In this document: in pieces, positions 28,301 to 40,300 of the stretch | Layout of the letters: the number at the start of each line of letters is the position of its first letter | Position numbering within the stretch: the first letter of the stretch is position 1 | From: Tolypeutes matacus | Lineage: Eukaryota; Chordata; Mammalia; Cingulata; Chlamyphoridae | Length of the DNA stretch: 64,000 bases | Direction: 5' to 3' | Assembly: GCA_026826555.1 (NCBI GenBank) | Contig: JAKSZT010053881.1 | Location: 3,151,848 to 3,215,847, forward strand | Notes under the pieces: model-generated | Told to the model about the DNA's origin: nothing | What the model saw: the letters and a program-made list of their open reading frames with translations, nothing else | Databases searched by the model: none | Translations under genes and position numbers: made by a program

Positions 28301-31300
28301 TTTTCATCACTCAAGAATGTTCTCAGGTATTCAACCAGATCCATAACCTTCTAGGCTCTGAACCTAGTCCTCAATTCTTTTGTCGAGTTAAATATTTCTG
28401 GATGTAGGTTAAATATTACAGCCCTAAAAATGCTAACACCTTAAGTGTATAAAATATTAAATAGTTTTGTTTGTACAAGCTTTTATACAAGTCTGTTTTC
28501 TTTTCTAAAAGCCTCTAATAATTCTATTAGCCTTAACATAAGTCCTTAAGAGGTGAGATATTAAAAAGAGTAAATATTTTATTACTTGGTAATTGAATAA
28601 GTATAATAATTTGTCAAAACAACAAAGCACTGAGTCCATTTTTCAACTTTGTACTACACCAAAAGAGATCTTTCATATGGCGTCTTTACATCAGCATATG
28701 GTTTTAAATGCCTTACAGAGATTAAATGAAGTAAATTACTGAATAAAATCATATGGTCTAATAAGTCAGTGTTTCCCAAACTGGTGTTCCTTAGAACCAG
28801 TTCCAAGAGTTGCTCTGTGGTTAAAAGAAGAGTTCTGTGGTAAAGTAAGTGTGGGAAACTCTAAGTTCAATACAGTTAACTACACTGCATTACTAAAGGC
28901 CTTCTCAGGGACTTTAAATATGCTAACAGACACTATAAATTTCCAAGAGGGAATATGTATGAATAGTTAATTGGCCATACAAGCCTTTTAAAAAATGGTT
29001 TTGTGGAACACAACATCTAAGTAATGTTCCAATGGAACTGCTGATATAATTCAATGTGCAAATTTGACATTTTATGCATTCTTTCTAAATAAGACCTAAA
29101 CAAAAGTATGAAGAAAGTTTCTCTGTATTAGCAGCATTAACAGAAGAAAAAATTTATTATACCAAGCAACATGACATTAATTACATAAACTAAGTACATA
29201 TTTAAGTATAAAAAATAAATCTTTAAAAAAGAATGTATATACTTACCTGGTCTCTAATTTGGGAAGTAATGTTTTCAATATCTCCTGTAAAATGTTCAAG
29301 CCTTTGTTTGTAAGCTTTAGATGCCTTTTTTAGAGCTATGACTTTTTGCTTACTTGATTCTTTCATTACTACAGCCTCATGCTTATTCTTTTTCAACTGC
29401 AAGTTCCATTCAGCTATCTTCTTTTCTAAGCTCTAAAAAAATATTAGCAAAAATTACTTTAGAACTCCAATATTTATATAAACACTGTAAAAATATTTTT
29501 AAAATCTTCCACAGATTTTATCAAAACAATTAATCATAAGATTAATAAAAAGCAAAACAGGGAGGAAATGTGACTTTGAAAATGCTTATTTGTAACCAGT
29601 TATAGAATGCAAATTTAAAATATATAAGTCTAGGGAAGTGGATGTGGCTCAAGCAATTGGGTTCCCGTCTACCATATGGGAGGTCCCGGGTTCGATTTCT
29701 GGGGCCTCCTGGTGAAGGCAAAAGCAGGCTGCCACGCGGAAAGCAGGTGGCCCGTGCGGAAAGCTGACACAAGATGACACACAAAAAAGAGACACAGAGG
29801 AAAAAGACAATGAGAGACACAACAAACCAGGGAGCTGAGGTGACTCAAGCGGTTGAGTGCCTCTCTCCCATGTCGGAAGGTCCCAGAATCAGTTCCCGGT
29901 ACCTCCAACAAGAAGACAAAAAGAGAAGACAAGCAGACACAGAAGAACGTGCAGTGAATGGACACAGCAAGCAGACAGCGAGGGCAAGCGTCAAGGAGGG
30001 GAATAAATCTTAAAATAAAAAAATAAAATAAAATATATAATGCTACATAAAACTAACATTACTATTATTAAAGATACTAATTTTAGTTACTATGGTACAA
30101 ACACTAATTTTCTTAAAAGGTTTTTTTGTAATTAATTCATACTTTTTAAAAGTTCACTTCTAGAGTATTACATATAGTACTAGTTACTGCAGATCAAAAA
30201 ACCATAATTGAATGGGAGATAATCCAACAAGAGACATACAAAGTTCATGAGAATTGGTAGTACCCCAAATATATCATGACTCTTTAGTTCAGAAAGATAA
30301 AGGTTTAAAGAAAATGGATCACGAAAGATATAGATGAGATGAACATACTTATTTGAATTTACTAGAATTAGGGGGCATGCCTTGATACTTTTAAGAATTA
30401 AACTAAGGCCAATAAAAGTACTGCTTTAATCAATGAGTAGTAAATTTGTGGAACTCATTACTTTAAGACCAAATATGCATTTAGATAAATTGATGACTAT
30501 CAGATCCATAAGTTAATAAGGGCAAAAAGATGTCTGAGGACATGGTCCTATTCATTGAGTTGATCAACTCCTTGACATATCTTTTGGTGACATAAGGAGA
30601 AATAGAATACAAGGCAGGTGGATGTTATATATGATTTAGTAGGATAACTCCATGTTTTTATTTTAAAGTACTCAAGACACTTCTTGAACACATTTATATT
30701 TTTTGAAAACTGTGTAACATTGAAGAGAATTTGAAATTATTACAGAATTTAGGTTTTACTCTCCCATTTCTCAGACAGTAATATTGCTAATAATAAAAAT
30801 ATTCAAAGGAGTCACAATAAAAAATGAGTTTTCTACTTAACTATATGGTCAACAGAAACTACGCTTCATAACTTTCACTAAAATTGAGATTAAGAAGTAC
30901 CTCAACAAGATTTAAAGGCTTGATCTCTTTGAAGAGTGATGAAGGTAGAGAAGAAGCAATACATTCTTAAAGTGTCTTTAAAAATATATCTTAAAAAAAA
31001 AAAATATATATATATATATATCTTAAACTAAAAAATCCCACTAAATGTTTTAATAAGTAGCTGGGGAAAACAAGTAGGAGCAGTAAAAGTCTACACAAGC
31101 GAAACTAAGGCCCCGCACAGGGACTACAGCTGTCATTCCTTTATGGAACCACAGGGTGTCATCATCACACCATGAATCACAATTACTATACTTAACAAAC
31201 AAACAAAAAACCTTTTTATAAAACTACAAAGGTGAAGTAAAAAAAAATTTTGAACAAAGTTACAGTCAAGACTTCCTCACTAGACTTATCAAATCCCACA

Positions 31301-34300
31301 TTCAAGTACTGTTAGGGAGTATATTGAAACTATCAAATTACTTTCATACTTTCAGAATAAATAACCCTTAACAGTTTTTTTTACCAAATAAAGGGTCCAT
31401 ATATAAAATCAACTATTTGCCTTTCCAAAGAACTATTCAAGCTGCACATTTTAAGATAATCATTCCTTCTCTCTTCTAAAAATGCAAAACTATTCTAACT
31501 CTAATTGCTATATTACAAATATCTAGAAAGAGAAAGAAAAATTGGTTCAAAGTACTAATATATCTCTTTGGGATAGTTCTCAGAGAATTACAATGTAATT
31601 AAAAATTACAATACAGAGAAATGACTTAACAATAGTAAAAAACTGCAATTGATGTTGCTAAATTGAGCTCATTGTATTTGGACTTAAAGAAAAAAAATAC
31701 CTTTTAAGCCTAAATCAAAAATCTAAATTCTGATCCCCAATTACTTAAAGCCTTAAATTTATAAAGTGTGAGACCTCAAGTACAATACTGTCTCTTTTTC
31801 TCTCGTTTCTCAATAAACTCTTTATTTTCTTGCCTACCCCAAAAGTGTGTGTAAGAGAATATAAAAGAAACAGTACCCTAGTGCAACTTCTTTTAATCAT
31901 TCCTAAGCAGTAGCATTTTAAAAAAATAATTAAAACTCATGTTCTAATTATGAAGAATGTACTGGCAAAATCTTAGGATTTTAGCCTTATTATGTTCTTT
32001 CTCCAAATTATTATGTTATTATAAAAAGTAACTCTGTTACACTTACCTTTAAAAAATATTTAATATTTTATTTTTAAATGGAAGAAAATATTCTCAAAAA
32101 TCCCCAACTACTATTTTAAGACATAATTAAATATGGAGTAACCAAGATAAATTGTGGTAGAGATTATCTGATCTGTGATATTACATGTACTCCTCTTTGT
32201 TGTATATACTATGTCAGAGAAATGCAATACCAACTGCAGTTCTTCTGCAGTGCCCTAGAACACCAAAGTCAAAGGACACAGGGAACTTAAGAAGGAGAGT
32301 GCTTAAATGGAACATGTAGGAGGACAAAGGGCAAAACTTAGATTCTCCATAAGCCTGCCTAGTGTCCTCTTGATGGACACAAGCTTTTCATCATTGAAAA
32401 AAAATAATCATCCCAAAGTTCAGTCCTGAAACATGTACCATAGGGTTGCAGACATCTGTTATGAGTCAGGAACACAAAAGCAAACGGAAATCTAATTCAG
32501 AAGTGCTTACACTCAATGGGGTTTGAGTCTTTGTATACATCACCTCTGAAGGTAGGAACATTGCCTCTTTTCCTTTAGGAAAAATGATAGCAGATCCAGT
32601 TAGCTTGTGTCTATATCATAGCAGCCTCAAATTCTTATCTCAAATTAACTGTGAGACTTCCAAAAGAATATTTAAACAACTCAGTTTAAACAAAAAATTC
32701 CCCTTAACAATACAGCTAAAAACTTATATAACAAGAGAATTATTTGATTATCTAAATGTCAAACTAGGTGACTAATTTTAAAATTATAGCTATTTATAAC
32801 CAGAAAAAATTTTATTCTTATATTTTTAAATATTTGTGAGATTATATATGTATGTATGTATGTATATATGTATGTATAGATGTAGGAAAAACACTGGAAT
32901 AATATCCACCAAACTGTTAACAATGGTTTTGATGTTTCCGAATTATTTTTTTCTCCTTTATATTTTCCACATTTCACACATTTTCTATAATAAGCATTTA
33001 ACTGAATAACAGGAAAAGATTTTAAAAGTCAATCAATCTCTACAAATAGTTCTTACACCTTTCCCTTAACATATGAGGTAATATCTTTAATCTCAGTTCT
33101 GTTCTTTATCTGTTTTTGAGACCTATTCCTTCCTATGCTATAATGGGTTTTACATAATTATTTATAAATTATATATGGCATTTAAAACTCCATTTTTTTT
33201 TATTTTTAGTTTTTTTAAAAAAGATGTTCAGATTACATAAATGTTACATAAAAAATATAGGGGATTCCCCTATGCCCTGCTCCCCACACCACCCACATTT
33301 AACTCCCATTAACAACATCCTTCATCGGTGTGGTATATTCATTGAAATTGATGAACACATTTCGGAGCACTGCCACTAAGCATGGATTATAGTTTACATT
33401 GTAGTAAAACTGCTCTATTTCAATCTGATCCATCCTTTTAGAATTTAAGCATGTTTTAGTATCTGCCATACTAAAATTTGAAAAAAAAAATTAAAATATT
33501 TTGTACCTTTAAAAAAAAAAAAAAAAAGGTAACATTTTTATATTGGGATTTGAACCCAAATCTTTAGATGGGTCAGAATTATTAGGATTTGCCTTAAATA
33601 TGTAATTTCCCATGGCAACACTTAAATTCCTTCAAAACCACCACATTCCAGAATTTGTGAATGGCTTTATAATTTTTCATTAATTTTTATCCCTTAAACT
33701 ATAAAAATGGATAAATATCTACAACCTTTATGTACTCTTTTAACTTATCATTCTCTGCTTCCTTTTTATGAATTTGGAGCTGTAGTCGTTCATGTACGAC
33801 TTTTACTGATTGTGAAAAACGGTTTGCTTTCAAAGCATTTGCCTATAACAGAGAAGAGAAAACAAAATAAAAAACGTTATTTTATGTATGCAAAAAAAAA
33901 ATCCTTTAACTTTACACCTGCTTAACCATGATTTAAAAAGCTGATACAATGCAGAGTTATCACTTCATATAAACTGCCCCCCCTCTCATTACAAATGTAT
34001 TTCATGCAAAACTATAGGGAAGTTTTCTTAAAGGAATTGGCTCACACAACTGTAGAGATTGAGACTCTTCTCATCCAATCAGTTGAAGGCAATCTCCTTT
34101 GCTGATGTATCAGCCATATATGTAATCACTTACTGAGATTTTAATTCATGAAATATCCACATGATAACCATCAGGCCAGTAGTGCTTGCTTGACCAAACA
34201 ACTGGATAGTTAAACCTAGCCAAGTTGACACATGAATTTAACCATCACACTATCTATCCTCCTAAGTACAATTAATTATAGGTGTGTCTAAAATGTTTCA

Positions 34301-37300
34301 ACAGGGAAGCGGCTGTGGCTCAATCAGTAGGGCTCCCGTTTACCATATGGGAGGCTCCGGGTTCGATTCCCGGGGCCTCCTGGTGAAGGCAGGCCCGCCC
34401 GCACGGCGTGGTTAGCTGACCCAGCGAGCACAAGCAGCAAGGGGGGGATAAATGAATAAATAAATAAAAATTTAAAAAAATAAATAAATAAAATGTTTCA
34501 ACAAACACTAAAATTACTTAATTTATCCCCAAACAGATAGCCAATACAAACTTACACATAGTTCCTACTTTATAGTGATTTATGCCAAGTACCTTCACTG
34601 AAACACCATAAAATCTAAAAAACTTTTAAAAATTAAGATGTTATATTTGATATATAAAACTTGCAAAATATCAAATAATCTAGGATTTCAAAAATCTTTT
34701 ATGTGTTTATTTCTGAGGATATGGGGGCCAGAGAGAAGTGGGAAGAAGGGATGTCAACATTAAAGCAAAAAGTGACTACTTGAGTTCAAAAGCTCAAAAT
34801 TTGCTTACCTTTTCATTCTGAAACAAACAAGAAAGTTCTTGGATATATGACTCCTTTTCAAGTATCTTCTTCTTAAGATTCTTTAGTGAATAAAATTTAA
34901 GAATTAGAAATACCGAGCTGGATACTATTGGCTAATGTTATAGAACCAACCAGCATACAAACAACAACAAAATATCAGAAAGAACAAATACAAAATATAA
35001 AAAACTTACAGTATTTTCACTTTCATTATCATTTAGCTTCTCTAACACACTGGGTAAACTGTCCCTTAGCTGTAAGAAAAAAAAGGATGTTATAAACCAA
35101 TGTTCACAAACTGTATTTCTCTACTTAAAACAGTAGGGTGGAACAAATATCACTTAGGAAATTAGTATGGACAACTAATGTATACAGTAAAGATTGAAAA
35201 AAAAAGCAGAAGGCTTTTTGACAAAGTGAATGAAATAATTTTTTCCCCACAACTTATGAAACTAGTTAATTTACTAAATTAATCTTTGAAGAATGTATCA
35301 GAAAGCATAAGCCAATGACACATACAAAACAAAAATCCTATACAAAGGAAGTTCAACTCAGTGCTGCTTATAAACAGGCAAAAATCATAAACAACCTAAA
35401 TTCTAGAAATAAGAAATTATTCAAGAATTACAGCAAATTTGTAACAGAATTCTGTATAGTCATTTTAAATGAGACCACAGAAGAATGTTATTGATTTGCG
35501 GGGATCCTTCCTTCTCCTACTTGAAAATCTGAAAATCACTTCCCTCTAAAGCACATATGCATGACATATAATGCAAAATTGTACATACAATTTCAGAGGG
35601 CTCATAGATGCCATGAAGCCTATCCCTGAGCTCTGTGCTCAGGTTAAGAATCTCTCTTATTCCAAAAATATTTAATATATGAGAAAATATTGGTATAGTA
35701 TTTAGCACAAGAGTCAGGTTACAAAACAATGAGAAGAGTATGATACTATATTTCTAAAAAAAACATATGCAAGCACATGCACATAAGACATGTACAGTCA
35801 CAGAATAACTGGAAAAGATAAACAATACAAAATTAATAGTGCTTAAGAGTGACTTTTCAAATATCATTGAATGTGAATGGATTAAATTCCCCAATCAAAA
35901 GATTCAGGCTGACAGAATGGATAAAAAAACATGAGCCATCCATATGCTGCTTACAAGAAACTCATCTCAGACACAAGGATACAAGCCAGCTGAAAGTAAA
36001 AGGTTGGAAAAAGATACTCCATGCAAATAGTAAACAGAAAAGAGCAGGGGTAGCTATACTAAATATCAGACAAAACAGACTTCAAATGCAAAAAAGTGAT
36101 AAGAGATGTGGAAGGCCATTATATATTAATAAAAGGGACGATCCTCCAGGAAGATATAACAGTCATAAATATCTACGCACCTAACCAGGGTGCCCCAAAA
36201 TATATGAGACAAACTCTGGCAAAACTGAAGGGAGAAATAGACATTTCTACAATAATCGTCGGAGACTTCAACACCCCTCTCACATCATTAGATAGAACAA
36301 CTAGACAGAAGATCAACAAGGAAACAGAGAACTTGAACAATATGATAAACAAGTTAGACCTAACAGACATATACAGAACACTGCATCCAAACTCGGAGGG
36401 TTATACATTCTTCTCAAGTGCCCATGGATCTTTCTCCAGGATAGACCACGTTAGGTCACAATACAGCTCTCAATAAATATAAAAAGATTGAAATTATACA
36501 AAGCACCTTCTCAGATCATAATGGAATGAAACTAGAAATCAATAACAGACAGGAAAAAAGGAAATTTGCAAATGTGTGGAGACTGAACAACACACTCCTA
36601 AATATTCAGTGGGTCAAAGAAGAAATTGCAAGTGAAATCAGTAAATATATTGAGACAAATGAAAATGAGAACACAACATATCAAAACTTATGGGATACAG
36701 CAAAGGCAGTCTTGAGAGGGAAATTTATAGCCCTAAATGCCTATATTAAGAAACAAGAAAGAGCTAAACTCAAATATTTAACTGATCAACTTGAGAAACT
36801 AGAAAAAGAACAGCAAACCAATCCCAAAGCAAAAAGAAGGAAAGAAATAATAAAAATTAGAGCGGAAATAAATGAAAATGAGAACAAAAAAGCAATAGAG
36901 AAAATCAACAAAACCAAAAGCTGGTTCTTTGAGAAGATCAATAAAATTGACAAACCCCTCGCTAGACTAACAAAGAAAAAAAGAGAGAAGATGCAAATAA
37001 ATACAATCAGAAATGAAAGGGGGGAAATTACAAATGACCTCACAGAAATAAAAAGAATCATAGGAGGATATTATGAGAAACTGTATGCCAACAAACTAGA
37101 CAACCTGGATGAAATGGACAAATTTCTAGAAACTCATAACCAACCTACACTGACACAACAAGAAATACAAGAACTTAACAAACCAATCACAATTAAGGAG
37201 ATTGAATCCGTCATCAAAAATCTCCCAGCAAAGAAAAGTCCAGGACCAGATGGCTTCACAGGTGAATTCTACCAAGCATTTCTAAAAGAATTAACACCAA

Positions 37301-40300
37301 TCCTGTTTAAACTCTTCCAAAAAATTCAAGAGGAGGGAAAATTACCCAACACATTTTATGAAGCCAACATCACCCTAATACCAAAGCCAGATAAAGATTC
37401 CACAAGAAAAGAAAATTACAGACCAATCTCTCTCATGAACATAGATGCAAAAATTCTCAACAAAATACTTGCAAATCGAATCCAACAGCATATCAAAAGA
37501 CTTATACATCACGACCAAGTGGGATTTTTAACTGGTATGCAAGGCTGGTTCAACATAAGAAAATCAATCAATGTAATATACCACATTAACAAATTGAAGG
37601 AAAAAAACCACATGATCATCTCAATAGATGCAGAAAAGGCATTCGACAAAATCCAATATCCTTTTTTGATAAAAATACTTCAAAAGATAGGAATAAAAGG
37701 AAAATTCCTCAATATGATAAAAGGCATACATGAAAACCCACAGCCAACATCATACTCAATGGGGAAAGGTTGAAAGCTTTCCCCCTAAGATCAGGAACAA
37801 GACAAGGATGCCCACTGTCACCATTGTTATTCAACATTGTACTAGAAGTTCTAGATAGGGCAATTAGACAAGACAAAAACATTAAAGGCGTCCAAATAGG
37901 AAAAGAGGAAGTAAAACTCTCACTGTTTGCGGATGACATGATCCTGTATTTAGAAAATCCTGAAGTATCCACAACAAAGCTACTTGAACTAATAAATGAG
38001 TTCAGCAAAGTGGCAGGATATAAGATCAACATGCAAAAATCAGTAATGTTTTTGTACACTAGTACTGAACAATCTGAGGAGGAAATCAGGAGGAAAATTC
38101 CATTTTCAATAGCAACAAAAAGACTCAAATACCTACGAGTTAATTTAACCAAAGAAGTACAGGACCTATAAATTATTAAATGTACAAAATAAAGTTAAAA
38201 AAAAAAAAAAGTGACTTTTCAGAGGTCAAGGGAATTATTTTTTCTTCACTTATCTAAATTTGTAAAGAGCAGGTAATTTTTGTTTGTTTGTTTGTTTGTT
38301 TGTTTCACTGGGAGGTCCTGGGGATTGAACCCAGGTCTCTCCATATGGGAGACAGACGTCCAACCATTTGAGCCACATCCATCCCCCGGTAATTTTTTAA
38401 TTACAAAAATTGTTACTTAATATTTGGTGATTTTTACAATTCTAAGTAAATTTCACCATAGGAAAGAGCAAAAACATAGCCATGAAAATAACTTTGGTGA
38501 CTTTGTTATGAGCGCAAGACTTTTCGGCCTATTACAAATGTTAATTTCCTCAAGTACATTTGTCCTATGACTCAAAATCAGTAACAGTCACAAAGAAATA
38601 AATATTATCAATGTAGAATTCTAGTCTCTAGTCAATGCATAAAATATTCTGTACAAAATTTCAGGGGATTCACAGACCCCAGAATAAGAACGCAAAATTA
38701 AGAATCTTGATCTTGCATAATTTCCTTATTCTACAGATGAGAAACAGTAGTAAAGAAGAAAATACTGCTAATATATTCCTCCTAAATATTTAAAAATGAC
38801 AATATACTATAACTAACCATATATCCATAAAGTTAAATTTTAGTTTTCTTTATGTGTTTGAGCAGAAGCTATAGATCAGTTTTGCCCAATAATGAGGAAG
38901 TATCTCCTTCTCCCACTTCTCTTACCCCCATATTTGATGAGATGGGCTGAAATTGTATTACACATGCAAACAGTGCAGAGGCACGAAAAGAGGTAAAGAA
39001 CTTTGCCCTAGATCAAAGGGAAATTATATGTGTGTTACTATGTGTATGTAAAGAATATATGTATGCCCAGCAATTCATATATTAGAATGCCCAGCAATTC
39101 TACTCCTAGGTATATACATAAGAGAAATGAAAGCATTTATCTATACCACAACTTGTAAATGAATGTTCAAAGCAGCATTATTTTTTAAAGTTAATTTTAC
39201 TTACACTCCATATCCACCAAACATACACTCTTACTTTTCTCCTACCCTTATCCCCTGGTAACCTCCAATCTACTTTCTGTCTCTGCAGATTTGCTATTTC
39301 TAGGTATCTCTTACAATTGACATCATACAATACTTGTCCTTACATATCTTGCTTATTTCACTGAGTGTAATGTTTTCAAGGCTCTTCCATGTTGCATGTC
39401 TCAGAACTTCACTCTTTCTTATGGCTGAATAATATTCCATTGTGTCTATGTACCACATTTTGTTTATCCATTTGTTGATGGACACTTAAGTTGTTTCCAC
39501 CTTTTGGCTATTGTAAATAATGCTACTATAAATACTGGTATACAACTATGTGTTTGAGACCCTGTTTTCACTTTCTTTGGATATATACTTAGAAGTGGAA
39601 TTGCTGGATCATATGGTAATTCTATACTTAACGTTTTAAGGAATCACCACATTGCTTTCCACAGTGGCTACACCATTTTACATTCTCACCAGAAACGCAG
39701 TAGTTTCCAGTTTTTCTGCATCCTCTCCAATACTTGCTCTGTTTTTTTTAATAATTCTATTTTTAACACTTGTGGGTGTGAAGTGGTATCTCATTGTTGT
39801 TTTGATTTGTATTTCCCTAATGCCTTATGATGCTGAACCATCTTTTCATGTGCTTTTTGGCTATCTGTATCTCTTCTTTGGAAAAATGTCTGATCAAGTC
39901 CTTTGCCCATTTTCAATTGGATTGTCTTTGATTCTTTTTGTAAAAGTTCTTCATATAATCTGGATATTAAACCCTTATCTGGTACATGATTTGCATCTAT
40001 TTTCTCCCATTCTGTAGGCTGTCTTTTCACTTTCTTAATAATGTCCTTTGATGTACAAAAGTTTTAATTTTAATTAAATTGAATTTATTATTTCTTTTGT
40101 TGTATGTGCTTTTGGTGTCATATGTGAAAATCCATTACCAAATCTGAAGTAATGAAGATTTGCTCCTATGTTAACTTCTAAATGTTTTATAGTTTTGGTT
40201 CTTATATTTAGGTCCTTGATCCATTTTCAGTTGATTTTTATATATGGTGTGAGGAGGGGTCTAACTTCAATCTTTTGCATATGGATATCCAGTTTTCCCA

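Larger units (their letters stand above)
25638..29246 (-). other. ODF2L: ODF2L intron between coding exons 7 and 8
   Basis: Holds DAS SINEs at 25808 and 27222, an L2-like stretch at 26270-26500, an old repeat at 27715-28015, an antisense MIR at 28165-28270 and a possible hAT element at 28767-28866. The rest is AT-rich without recognisable content. Confidence 0.55.
29433..33725 (-). other. ODF2L: ODF2L intron between coding exons 6 and 7
   Basis: Holds the dimeric DAS SINE (29633-30029), TA repeats (about 31003-31020), a TATG microsatellite (about 32845-32885) and an antisense L1 3' end (33190-33445). 30050-32800 is AT-rich with no recognised repeat or gene. Confidence 0.55.

Noticed and set aside
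36526..37773. A 415-codon ORF as a protein-coding gene
   Set aside because: It is L1 ORF2 (endonuclease and RT motifs) in a copy with frameshifts, a stop and a TSD.
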